DNA from: Pseudolabrys sp. FHR47
GTDB taxonomy: Bacteria; Pseudomonadota; Alphaproteobacteria; Rhizobiales; Xanthobacteraceae
Direction: 5' to 3'
Assembly: GCF_005153485.1 (NCBI RefSeq)
Contig: NZ_CP039740.1
Span: 2,793,001 to 2,857,000 of the forward strand
Length of the DNA stretch: 64,000 nt
Shown: one piece after another, positions 1-7,889 of the stretch
Layout of the letters: each line of letters opens with the position of its first letter
Numbering within the stretch: the first letter of the stretch is position 1
The notes under the pieces: generated by a model
Databases searched by the model: none
The model's input: the letters and a program-made list of their open reading frames with translations, nothing else
Told to the model about the DNA's origin: nothing
Made by a program: the position numbers and the translations under genes

Positions 1-586
1 CCGGGATCCAGCTGTCGACGGTGGTCACCATGCGGTGCCAGTCATACAGCAGGTAGAAGGCGACGACCGGCGTCACCACGATCAGCGAAAACAGCGACAC
101 GATCGCCCGTCCGCCGGACCATAGTCCGGTCAGGAAGGTGGTGATCCAGCCGGCGCCCTGCGTGAGCAGATCGCTGATGCCCTTGTCGCTGCCGATACCG
201 CTGCCGACCAGCTTGTTCAGCCACGGAATGCCCGGGTCGCTGATCAGCGTGCGCAGCTTGGTCACGTAAGTCGGGATGTTCTGGATCAGCGCGCCGAGCT
301 GACCGCCGAGCAGCGGCAACACCAGCAACAACACCAACACGATCAACAACACCACCAACGTGATGATGCCCAGCGCCGCGATCATGCGGTTCACGCCCAT
401 GCGTTCGAACCGGTCGACAAGCGGCGCCAGGAAATAGGCGATGGCAAGGCCGGCGATGAACGGCAGCAGGATGTCGGCCAGCAACCACAGCAGCAGCACG
501 AAGATGGCGAGCGCCACCAGCCAGAACGTCATCTGGCGCTGCAGTGTCACCCCGCCATTCGGCGGGCTCGCTTCCGGGCCGGTCAC
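1..586 (-). CDS. AI-2E family transporter (PerM/YdiK-like permease), C-terminus cut by window edge
   Basis: About 195 N-terminal residues are present and the frame runs off the left edge. The start is a GTG at 586-584 that overlaps the TGA of the upstream gene as GTGA, which suggests translational coupling; an in-frame ATG at 532 is the alternative. The translation opens with two strongly hydrophobic segments, then a long Leu/Val stretch followed by LPLLGGQLGALIQNIPTYV, typical of the AI-2E/PerM permease family of the inner membrane. Substrates in this family vary (autoinducer-2, Na+/H+ antiport, unknown), so no substrate is assigned. In related genomes this pair often precedes a DnaA-related hdaA gene; that part lies outside the window. 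Confidence 0.85.
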   Translation of the reverse strand, partial: MTGPEASPPNGGVTLQRQMTFWLVALAIFVLLLWLLADILLPFIAGLAIAYFLAPLVDRFERMGVNRMIAALGIITLVVLLIVLVLLLVLPLLGGQLGALIQNIPTYVTKLRTLISDPGIPWLNKLVGSGIGSDKGISDLLTQGAGWITTFLTGLWSGGRAIVSLFSLIVVTPVVAFYLLYDWHRMVTTVDSWIP

Positions 587-1128
587 GAGTGCGCTTTCGG
601 AGCGTTCATGTGGCGGACCCATTCGTTGAGATAAGCGCCGATCGATAGCAGCGTCAGCACCGCGACCGCGCCCATCAGGACCAGCCGCAGCGTCGGCACC
701 TGGAGATTGAAGCCGAGCGAGCCCAGCACCACGCAGGCAAAGGCGATCTGCGCCACGGTGTTGAGCTTGGACACCCACAGCGGCTTGATCTTCAGCGGAT
801 TATCCATGAGCCAGGACAAGATGATGCCTCCGACGATCAGGATATCCCGCGACACCACCAGGATCACCAGCCATGGCGGGATGTCCCCGTTGATCCCAAG
901 CGTCAGATAGATCGAGACGATCAGCGCCTTGTCGGCCAGCGGGTCGAGGTAAGCCCCGAGTTCCGTCGTCATGCCGAAGCGCTTGGCAAGAAAACCGTCG
1001 ACGGCGTCGCTCACGCCTGCCACCAGAAATAGAACGAAGGCGAGCCACATCGTATGCGAGGCGATCGCCCAGACCACGACGGGCACCATGAGGATGCGCG
1101 CCAGCGTAATAAGGTTCGGAATGCTCAA
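583..1128 (-). CDS. CDP-alcohol phosphatidyltransferase family protein (PgsA-like)
   Basis: Integral inner-membrane enzyme of about 181 residues that would transfer a phosphatidyl group from CDP-diacylglycerol to an alcohol such as glycerol-3-phosphate. The family signature is visible in DAVDGFLAKRF followed by GAYLDPLAD, giving all four acidic residues; the usual AR of the motif reads AK here. Several membrane helices follow. I chose the TTG at 1128, which gives LSIPNLITLARI, the normal family N-terminus; upstream in-frame sequence is Arg/Pro-rich and looks non-coding. It overlaps the AI-2E gene by 4 nt and diverges from purM across about 160 bp. It could be a second PgsA-like or cardiolipin-type enzyme rather than the housekeeping one. 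Confidence 0.85.
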   Translation of the reverse strand: MSIPNLITLARILMVPVVVWAIASHTMWLAFVLFLVAGVSDAVDGFLAKRFGMTTELGAYLDPLADKALIVSIYLTLGINGDIPPWLVILVVSRDILIVGGIILSWLMDNPLKIKPLWVSKLNTVAQIAFACVVLGSLGFNLQVPTLRLVLMGAVAVLTLLSIGAYLNEWVRHMNAPKAHS

Positions 1129-1289
1129 CGCCAGACCCGGCTCACGTAACGCCCCCGGCACGGGGCCACATCGGAAGGTATTCAAGTGGAGTATAACGGG
1201 GCGCGCGGCATTGCGCGAACGGCCTTTTCCACGTAAGCGACGGCCAAATGAAGGCGGGCGGGCACGGTTTGCCGCCCCGGAGAGCCAGG

Positions 1290-2372
1290 ATGGCGGATAA
1301 GGCCCCAAAAGATACCGGCCTGACCTATGCGCAGGCGGGCGTCGACATCGACGCCGGCAACCGGATGGTGGACCTGATCAAGCCCATGGTCCGCGCCACG
1401 GCGCGCCCCGGCGCCGACGCCGAGATCGGCGGTTTTGGCGGCCTGTTCGACCTGAAACGGGCCGGCTTCAAGGACCCGATCCTGGTCGCCGCCAATGATG
1501 GGGTCGGCACCAAGGTCAAGATCGCTATCGAGACCGGCCGCCACGAGACCATCGGCATCGACCTCGTCGCAATGAGCGTCAACGACCTCGTGGTCCAGGG
1601 CGCCGAACCCCTCTTTTTCCTCGACTACTACGCCACCGGGAAGCTGGAGCCGGAGATCGGCGCCGCAGTGGTCGCCGGTATCGCCGTCGGCTGCCGAGAT
1701 GCCGGCTGCGCCTTGATCGGCGGCGAGACAGCCGAGATGCCGGGCCTGTACCAGGGCGACGACTACGACCTCGCCGGCTTTGCCGTCGGCGCGGTCGAGC
1801 GCGGCGAGGTACTACCGCGGCCGGACATTACCGAAGGCGACGTTATCCTCGGCCTCGCCTCTTCCGGCGTGCACTCCAACGGCTATTCGTTGGTGCGCAA
1901 GGTGGTGGCCAAGAGCGGGCTCCTGTGGAGCACGCCGGCGCCTTTCGCGCCGCATCAGCAGCTTGGCGAAGCGATCCTGACGCCGACGCGCATCTATGTG
2001 AAATCCTGTCTCGCCGCGATCCGTGCGACCAAGGCAGTGAAAGGCCTCGCCCATATCACGGGCGGCGGCTTCCCCGACAACATCCCGCGCGTGCTACCCA
2101 AGGCGCTCGGCGCCCGCATCGATCTGACAAAGGTCAACGCACCGCCGGTATTCCGCTGGCTGGCAGAGGTCGGCAACATCGCGCCTCACGAGATGCTGCG
2201 GACCTTCAATTGCGGCGTCGGCATGATCGTCGTCGTCGCGCCGAAGGACGCCGCCGCGGTGGCCGACGCCTTCGCCAAGGCCGGCGAGAAGGTCACCACC
2301 ATCGGCAGCGTCATCCGCGCCGACGGTGAGGAGCGCGTCGTCTATGACGGCACGCTCGATCTCAAGCTGTAG
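1290..2372 (+). CDS. purM: Phosphoribosylformylglycinamidine cyclo-ligase (AIR synthetase)
   Basis: Fifth step of de novo purine synthesis: ATP-dependent ring closure of FGAM to AIR in the cytoplasm. The 360-residue product has the usual family length. It shows the glycine-rich NDGVGTK motif (about residues 70-75), GGETAEMPG in the middle and [13 protein letters not shown], all typical of PurM. The ATG at 1290 is chosen because GGAGAGCCAGG lies just before it and the protein then starts [17 protein letters not shown], the normal family start; a longer frame from 1248 adds only a non-conserved leader. purN begins 4 nt after its stop, so the two form an operon. Confidence 0.97.
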   Translation: MADKAPKDTGLTYAQAGVDIDAGNRMVDLIKPMVRATARPGADAEIGGFGGLFDLKRAGFKDPILVAANDGVGTKVKIAIETGRHETIGIDLVAMSVNDLVVQGAEPLFFLDYYATGKLEPEIGAAVVAGIAVGCRDAGCALIGGETAEMPGLYQGDDYDLAGFAVGAVERGEVLPRPDITEGDVILGLASSGVHSNGYSLVRKVVAKSGLLWSTPAPFAPHQQLGEAILTPTRIYVKSCLAAIRATKAVKGLAHITGGGFPDNIPRVLPKALGARIDLTKVNAPPVFRWLAEVGNIAPHEMLRTFNCGVGMIVVVAPKDAAAVADAFAKAGEKVTTIGSVIRADGEERVVYDGTLDLKL

Positions 2373-2376
2373 CGCG

Positions 2377-3030
2377 ATGCCGAGGAAGCGCGTCGCCGTT
2401 CTGATCTCCGGCCGCGGCTCCAACATGGCGGCGCTGATCGAGGCTGCGAAGGCGTCCGACTATCCCGCCGAGATTGCGCTCGTCCTCTCCAACATCGCGG
2501 ACGCCGGCGGCCTCGACACCGCGCGCAAGGCCGGCATCCAAACGGCGATCATCGACCACAAGCCGTTCGGCAAGGATCGCGCCGCCTTCGATCGGGCGAT
2601 GCACGAGGTGCTCATCGCTCATCGCATCGAACTCGTCTGCCTCGCCGGCTTCATGCGACTCCTGACGCCCGAATTCGTGGCGCTGTGGAAGGAGCGCATG
2701 CTCAACATCCATCCGGCCCTGCTGCCGGCCTTCAAGGGTCTCGATACGCACAAGCGCGCGCTCGAGGCCGGCGCCAAGGTGCATGGCGCCACCGTTCACT
2801 TTGTCGTGCCGGAAATGGATGCCGGTCCGATCATCATGCAGGGGGCGGTCGTGGTGCGTCCCGACGATACAGAAGCGACACTCGGCGCGCGGGTGCTCAA
2901 GGTCGAGCACACCATCTATCCGGCGTCGCTGAAGCTCGTCGCCGAAGGCCGCGTTCAGGTCGTCGATGGCCGCTGCCTGATCGATGGCAAGCCGGTGCCG
3001 GACGCCGGCGCGCTCATCCCCGTGGCGTAA
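2377..3030 (+). CDS. purN: Phosphoribosylglycinamide formyltransferase (GART)
   Basis: Third step of purine synthesis: transfers a formyl group from 10-formyl-THF to GAR. The 217-residue protein carries the phosphate-binding GRGSN loop (residues 12-16) and the catalytic triad of the family, N110 and H112 in LNIHPALLPAF and D148 in PEMDAGPI. Length matches the family. The start ATG at 2377 lies 4 nt after the purM stop; the reading frame is open upstream inside purM, but that extension is not PurN-like. Transcribed with purM. Confidence 0.97.
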   Translation: MPRKRVAVLISGRGSNMAALIEAAKASDYPAEIALVLSNIADAGGLDTARKAGIQTAIIDHKPFGKDRAAFDRAMHEVLIAHRIELVCLAGFMRLLTPEFVALWKERMLNIHPALLPAFKGLDTHKRALEAGAKVHGATVHFVVPEMDAGPIIMQGAVVVRPDDTEATLGARVLKVEHTIYPASLKLVAEGRVQVVDGRCLIDGKPVPDAGALIPVA

Positions 3031-3138
3031 GACCGCGCACTAACATCCGTGTAACTGGTCACACGTCATTGTGAGTTGGAAGACGCATCACGCTCATCTA
3101 GCTCGATGCTCCCGCATAACCTCAAATGAGGCACTGTC

Positions 3139-3585
3139 TTGAACAATAACAAACTGCTTATTCCCGGCCTCGCCGGCTTCTATGCCGGGATGGGCGACAT
3201 CGCCTATGCCCTGCTGCGCGTCGTCGTTGGCGTCATGTTCCTGATGCACGTCGCGTTCAAGTACAAGATCGGCGCGGCCGCGGTCGCCGCCAACATCATG
3301 GCCAAGAACGGCCTCGAACCGGCGCTTCCGCTGGCCTATGTGACCATGGCCTTCGAAACCGTCGGGGGCATCGCGCTGGTCCTCGGCCTGTTCACCCGCT
3401 TCTTCGCCGCGGCCAACGGCATCCTGATCGCCGTGGCGCTGTTCGCTGTGCATTTCGCCAATGGCTACGGCGCCAGCGGTGGCGGCTACGAATACGTGCT
3501 GCTGATCGGCGTCGCGCTGCTCTTGATCGCCATGCAGGGCGGCGGTCGTTATTCGGCTGACCGCTTTATCGGCAAGGAACTGTAA
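3139..3585 (+). CDS. DoxX family membrane protein
   Basis: A 148-residue protein with about four hydrophobic segments (near residues 20-40, 55-75, 78-95 and 115-132), the architecture of the DoxX/DoxD superfamily. Small family members have been linked to thiosulfate or thiol oxidation and redox stress, but many have no known function, so none is assigned. The start is TTG at 3139 with GAGG about 8 nt upstream; the nearer ATG at 3126 is out of frame and closes quickly. It sits alone between purN and a repeat that separates it from a convergent oxidoreductase gene. Confidence 0.8.
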   Translation: MNNNKLLIPGLAGFYAGMGDIAYALLRVVVGVMFLMHVAFKYKIGAAAVAANIMAKNGLEPALPLAYVTMAFETVGGIALVLGLFTRFFAAANGILIAVALFAVHFANGYGASGGGYEYVLLIGVALLLIAMQGGGRYSADRFIGKEL

Positions 3586-3594
3586 GCTTCCGCT

Positions 3595-3699
3595 GTCATT
3601 CCGGACGCGCGCAGAAGCGCGCGATCCGGAATCCAGACCGATGCTCAAAGTGCGCGGCAGGATTCCGGGCTTGCGCCTAACGGCGCGCCCCGGAATGAC
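3595..3699. repeat. Dispersed palindromic repeat, family 1, copy 1
   Basis: Bounded by GTCATTCCGG and the inverse CCGGAATGAC, with inner inverted blocks (GGAATCC / GGATTCC) and short GC hairpins. Copies at 29247-29352 and 51074-51172 share both ends and the overall plan. It begins 9 nt after the DoxX stop and ends just before the stop of the convergent oxidoreductase gene, so it may act as a two-way transcription terminator. Confidence 0.85.
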
Positions 3700-3701
3700 G
3701 C

Positions 3702-5804
3702 TTAGACGCGGCGGACCCACACCTTGTTGTCGTGAAACGCCGCGCCGCCGAACGGCGCGACGGACTCCGACGAGGTGAGCGTGTTGATGCCCTTGCCATC
3801 GGGATAGGCCGAATTCGGCCAGATCGATTCCGCGATCAGCACCCCGCGCCGCACGCCGTCGAACAGTTTGGCATGCAGACGCACCTCGCCGCGCGTGTTG
3901 CCGAGCACCACCGCGTCGCCATCGGTAATGCCCTGCGCGCTTGCGTCGTCCGGATGGATCATCACCGTCGGGCGCTTCTCGCTCGCCAGCGAGGTCGGCG
4001 TCTCATTGAAGGTCGAGTTCAGAAAGCCCCGCGCCGGCGACGTCGTGAGGCGAAACGGATGTTCGGCGTCCGCCGCTTCAATCACGGCCCAATGATCCGG
4101 CAATGCCGGCATGTCATCGACCGGCCCTGAATTATAGGGACTGCGGAACGGCACGCGCGGCCAGTCCGGCTTGAAGCGGAACTTGCCATCCGGCCAGTTG
4201 AAGCCGTCGAGATAATGCGCCTTCTCGAAAGGCGGTTGGCAATCGAGCCACTTGTTCGCCTCGAGCTCCGCCAGCGTGCCGCGCTTCGAGCGGCGCAGCA
4301 TGTCGTCGATGAGTTCGCGCGAGCTCATGGCAAAGCCCTTGTGCTCGGCGCCGAGGCGCTGCGCCAGAGCGGCGATTACCTCATGATTGCTGCGGCACTC
4401 GCCCGGCGGCTCGACCAGCTTCGGTCCGAGCAAAATGTACTGATGGCCGCCGCCGCGGTAGATGTCGTCATGCTCGAGGAAGGTCGTCGCCGGCAGCACG
4501 ATATCGGCGACTTCCGCCGTCTCGGTCATGAACTGCTCATGGACGCAGACGAACAGATCGTCGCGCGCAAAGCCGCGCTTCACCAGAGTCTGGTCCGGCG
4601 CCACCGACATGGGATTGGTGTTCTGAATGAACAGCGCATCGACCGGCGGGCCGCCCTGCAGCGCATCGCGATCGCCGGTGAGGATCGGGCCGATCTTCGA
4701 CTGGTCGAGCATGCGCACCGACGGATCGAGGGCATCGACGCCTTCGATCAGCGATTTGTCGAGGCCGAAGATGTCGTTGTTGTTGTGGAAGGCGCCGCCG
4801 CCTTCGTACTGCCAGGCGCCGGTGACCGCCGCGATCGACAGCGCCGCGTGCATATTGGCCGCGCCGTTGCGCGAGCGGGCAAAACCGTAACCGAGCCGGA
4901 AATATGTGCGCTTGGTCTCGCCGATCAGCCGGGCGAACGCCTCGATGGTCTCGACCGGCGTGCCGGTGATCGCCGAGGCCCATTGCGGATCGCGCGATTT
5001 GAGATGCGCTTCGAGATCACGCGGGGCATCGGTGTATTTGTCGAGATAGGCCCAGTCCGCCTTGCCGTCACGGAACAGGCAATGCATCACCGCGCAGGCC
5101 AGCGCGCCATCGGTGCCCGGCTTCACGAGCACCGGCAGATCGGCCTGCTCCATGGTGCCGTTCATGTAGACATCGACGGCCGCGATTTTCGCGCCACGCT
5201 CCTTCCGCGCCCGCGTCGCATGGGTCATGACATTGACCTGAGTGCTCACCGGATTGGTGCCCCAGATCACGACCAGATCGGACTTGGCCATCTCGCGCGG
5301 ATCGCTGCCGGCGATCTTGCCGGTGCCGGCGGCAAAGCCCGCCCAGGCCGGATTGACGCAGATGGTCGAATGGAAGCCGGAGTATTTCTTGACGTGACGC
5401 AGCCGGTGGATGCCGTCGCGCTGCACGAGACCCATGGTGCCAGCGTAATAGTAAGGCCAGACGCTCTCCGCTCCGTGGCGCGCCTCGGCCCTCAAGAGCT
5501 GCTCGGCGACAATATCGAGCGCATCGTCCCAGCCAATGCGACGGAATTCGCGCGACCCCTTGTCGCCGACGCGCTGCAGCGGATGCATCAGGCGGTCGGC
5601 ATGATGCTCGCGCTCGGCGTAGCGCGCCACTTTCGCGCAGACGACGCCGGCCGTGTAGTCGTTGTCGCGCGCGCCTCGCACGCGACCGATGGTCCGTTCG
5701 TCGATCAGCTCGACATCGAGCGCGCAGGTCGATGGACAGTCGTGCGGACAGGCCGAATGGCCGATCCGGACGGCCTGCTTCGGGGGGCGAACAGTCTGGT
5801 TCAT
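3702..5804 (-). CDS. Molybdopterin-dependent oxidoreductase (formate dehydrogenase/DMSO reductase superfamily)
   Basis: A 700-residue catalytic subunit. An N-terminal [4Fe-4S] site is visible as C19-x3-C23-x3-C27 and C56. C149 in TICVNPAWAG aligns with the Cys/Sec molybdenum ligand of formate-dehydrogenase-type enzymes (inference from the surrounding pattern). The molybdopterin domains follow, with VVIWGTNPVSTQ, IQNTNPMSVAPD, and a C-terminal molydopterin-dinucleotide domain starting near IEAADAEHPFRLTTSPA. There is no Tat signal, so it should be cytoplasmic. No electron-transfer subunit or cofactor gene is adjacent; the nearest neighbour on the strand is terC. The substrate cannot be told from sequence. 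Confidence 0.93.
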   Translation of the reverse strand: MNQTVRPPKQAVRIGHSACPHDCPSTCALDVELIDERTIGRVRGARDNDYTAGVVCAKVARYAEREHHADRLMHPLQRVGDKGSREFRRIGWDDALDIVAEQLLRAEARHGAESVWPYYYAGTMGLVQRDGIHRLRHVKKYSGFHSTICVNPAWAGFAAGTGKIAGSDPREMAKSDLVVIWGTNPVSTQVNVMTHATRARKERGAKIAAVDVYMNGTMEQADLPVLVKPGTDGALACAVMHCLFRDGKADWAYLDKYTDAPRDLEAHLKSRDPQWASAITGTPVETIEAFARLIGETKRTYFRLGYGFARSRNGAANMHAALSIAAVTGAWQYEGGGAFHNNNDIFGLDKSLIEGVDALDPSVRMLDQSKIGPILTGDRDALQGGPPVDALFIQNTNPMSVAPDQTLVKRGFARDDLFVCVHEQFMTETAEVADIVLPATTFLEHDDIYRGGGHQYILLGPKLVEPPGECRSNHEVIAALAQRLGAEHKGFAMSSRELIDDMLRRSKRGTLAELEANKWLDCQPPFEKAHYLDGFNWPDGKFRFKPDWPRVPFRSPYNSGPVDDMPALPDHWAVIEAADAEHPFRLTTSPARGFLNSTFNETPTSLASEKRPTVMIHPDDASAQGITDGDAVVLGNTRGEVRLHAKLFDGVRRGVLIAESIWPNSAYPDGKGINTLTSSESVAPFGGAAFHDNKVWVRRV

Positions 5805-5900
5805 GGCCGCGACTATACCGGCGGAGTCGCGGCAAGTCGCGCGTCAGTCGCGGCGACGGGCGGCGAGATCGGCCTTGCCGCCCGCGTCCCTGCTTTCGCC

Positions 5901-6644
5901 TTAGACTTCGCTTTCCTCCGGCATCCGCGACCGGCGCCACAGGCCGCCGACCGTCAGCACCAGCACAGCGCCGACCGTCGCCGCGGCATATTCGACCATA
6001 TGCGCGGTGCTGGAACCGTATTGCGCGAGATATCCCGTCACGACCGGATCGGTGGCGATCACCTCGCCTGAGATCCAGCCGAGCAGCGCCGCGCCGGCCC
6101 AGATCAGGATCGGGAACCGGTCGAGCAGTGCCATGATCAGCGCCGCGCCGGCGACGATCAGCGGGATCGAAATGGCAAGGCCGATGACCAGAAGTGCCAT
6201 GTTGCCGCCCGCCGCAGCGGCGATGGCGATGACGTTGTCGAGGCTCATAATCAGGTCGGCCACCGCGACGATGCGGACGGCGCGCCACAGATTCTGCACC
6301 GCCTCGCCGTGGTCGTCCTCGGCCTCGTCCGGCACCAGAAGCTTGGCGGCGATATAGAGCAGCGCCAGACCGCCCGCGATCTTCAGCCACGGCAGCAGCA
6401 TCAATGTGGCGACCACGCCGGTGAAAACGATGCGCATGCCGACGGCGACGCCGGCGCCAAGGATCATCCCCCATCGGCGCTGATGCGGCGGCAGACCGCG
6501 GCACGCCATGGCGATGACCAGCGCGTTGTCGCCAGAGAGAAGGATGTTGATCCAGATGATCTTGACCAGCGCGACCCAGAATTCGGTGCCGCCCATCTGG
6601 CCCCATCCGGAACTGATCATCTCAAGAAAATTCGCCAAGGCCAC
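5901..6644 (-). CDS. TerC/YjbE family integral membrane protein
   Basis: A 247-residue inner-membrane protein with about seven helices and the two signature acidic motifs of the TerC family, LSGDNALVIA (D39) and MSLDNVIAIA (D136). Family members are tied to manganese export or metal loading of exported enzymes, and some to tellurite resistance; which applies here is unknown. The start is GTG at 6644 preceded by GGGGAG. It lies 96 bp upstream of the molybdopterin oxidoreductase on the same strand. The short upstream region holds the ndk terminator, and I saw no yybP-ykoY type manganese riboswitch. Confidence 0.9.
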   Translation of the reverse strand: MALANFLEMISSGWGQMGGTEFWVALVKIIWINILLSGDNALVIAMACRGLPPHQRRWGMILGAGVAVGMRIVFTGVVATLMLLPWLKIAGGLALLYIAAKLLVPDEAEDDHGEAVQNLWRAVRIVAVADLIMSLDNVIAIAAAAGGNMALLVIGLAISIPLIVAGAALIMALLDRFPILIWAGAALLGWISGEVIATDPVVTGYLAQYGSSTAHMVEYAAATVGAVLVLTVGGLWRRSRMPEESEV

Positions 6645-6689
6645 TTCTCCCCAATGTGTCGCCGCGCTGCCTGCGGAGACTTATTTTGC

Positions 6690-6719
6690 GAGAAGGCCGC
6701 CCATCAGGGCGGCCTTCTC
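6690..6719 (-). terminator. Hairpin downstream of ndk
   Basis: A perfect 13-bp stem, GAGAAGGCCGCCC with its complement, closed by a 4-nt loop, starts 16 nt past the ndk stop on the minus strand. There is no clear U-run after it, so it is a likely but not classical terminator separating ndk from terC. Confidence 0.6.
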
Positions 6720-6735
6720 TGGATCACGCCGGCTC

Positions 6736-7158
6736 CTAGCCGACGATTTCATTGCCCGAGAAGAACTGGGCGATTTCGATCGCCGCGTTCTCCGGTGAGT
6801 CCGAGCCATGCACCGAGTTCTCGCCGATCGACTTGGCGTGCGTTTTGCGGATGGTGCCATCGGCCGCCTTCGACGGATCGGTGGCGCCCATCACGTCACG
6901 GTACTTCGCAATGGCGCCTTCGCCTTCCAGCACCTGCACGACCACCGGAGCCGAGATCATGAAGTCGACGAGCTCGCCGAAGAACGGCCGCGCCTTGTGC
7001 ACGGAGTAAAACTGCTCGGCCTGCTCCTTGGTGATGCGCACGCGCTTCTGCGCGACGATGCGCAAACCGGCCTTTTCGATCATGGCATTGATCGCGCCTG
7101 TCAGGTTCCGCTCGGTGGCATCGGGCTTGAGGATCGAAAAAGTACGCTCAACCGCCAT
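6736..7158 (-). CDS. ndk: Nucleoside diphosphate kinase
   Basis: Transfers the gamma phosphate between nucleoside di- and triphosphates through a phospho-histidine. The 140-residue length is typical. The start [14 protein letters not shown] contains K11, and the active-site signature NSVHGSD carries the catalytic H117. Start ATG at 7158 gives the standard N-terminus. It is monocistronic by spacing: a divergent DinB-family gene lies about 150 bp upstream and a strong hairpin lies downstream. Confidence 0.98.
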   Translation of the reverse strand: MAVERTFSILKPDATERNLTGAINAMIEKAGLRIVAQKRVRITKEQAEQFYSVHKARPFFGELVDFMISAPVVVQVLEGEGAIAKYRDVMGATDPSKAADGTIRKTHAKSIGENSVHGSDSPENAAIEIAQFFSGNEIVG

Positions 7159-7311
7159 CGGGTTTAAATCCTTCAGTGGAATTGATCGGACTGATGTCCG
7201 ACTTTGATTGGAGGGGAGATTGCGGGCGGCTTATACCGGGGCCGCAGGGGGCCCGGCAAGGCCGGTTTTCCTCTCCTTTCAAGGACTTTTCCGCGAGGGC
7301 CGGAGGCATTC

Positions 7312-7839
7312 ATGAAATCCCGCTACCAGATGTTCGCCGCCTACAATGCCTGGTGCAACGAGCGCCTGTATGACGCTGCCGCCAAGGTGCCCGACGCCGA
7401 ATACCGGGCCGACCGCGGCGTCTTTTTCAAATCGTTGCACGGCACGCTGAACCATCTCCTGGTTGCCGACCGTATCTGGATGCGGCGTTTTACCGGCGTC
7501 GGCGAGATACCACCGGGACTCGATGCCATCCTGTTCGACAGTTTTGAGGATTTACGCAAGGCGCGCCGCTCGCAAGACGTTCTTATCAATCGCTACATAG
7601 ACGGGCTCGATCAGGAGAAGTTGTCGGGGCTGCTGCGCTACAAGACGGTCACCACCCCGCAGAAGACCATCGAGCAACCGCTGGCGCCGGCTCTCGATCA
7701 TTTCTTCAACCACCAGACGCATCACCGGGGACAGGCTCATGCTTTGCTCACCGCCATCCTCGGCAATGACAAGACGCCGAGCTTCGACCTGCTGATCCTG
7801 CAGCGCCAGACCGGGATTGGGCTGAGCTCTATGAGCTGA
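7312..7839 (+). CDS. DinB family protein (metal-binding four-helix bundle)
   Basis: A 175-residue cytoplasmic protein. The DinB/YfiT superfamily metal site is suggested by H48 in LNHLLVADRIW and by the HQTHHRGQAH segment (H134, H138), a combination typical of this fold. Some members are thiol-dependent S-transferases (bacillithiol or mycothiol); most in proteobacteria are uncharacterised. ATG 7312 is chosen because GGAGG lies 6-10 nt upstream; the open frame from 7204 adds a Gly/Arg-rich leader that is not family-like. The ABC-F gene starts 50 nt downstream. Confidence 0.9.
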   Translation: MKSRYQMFAAYNAWCNERLYDAAAKVPDAEYRADRGVFFKSLHGTLNHLLVADRIWMRRFTGVGEIPPGLDAILFDSFEDLRKARRSQDVLINRYIDGLDQEKLSGLLRYKTVTTPQKTIEQPLAPALDHFFNHQTHHRGQAHALLTAILGNDKTPSFDLLILQRQTGIGLSSMS

Positions 7840-7889
7840 ACCGAAGGGGGATTGCGCGGCGCAAGCGCGTCGGCCACAAGGCGCGCGTC

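Noticed and set aside
4215..6071. A 618-codon open frame antisense to the molybdopterin oxidoreductase
   Set aside because: Its sequence is Arg/Ala/Asp-rich with no family features, and it is fully explained by the GC-rich codon pattern of the oxidoreductase on the other strand.
6645..6689. Possible yybP-ykoY manganese riboswitch before terC
   Set aside because: The space is too short and holds no multi-helix leader; only the ndk hairpin is upstream.
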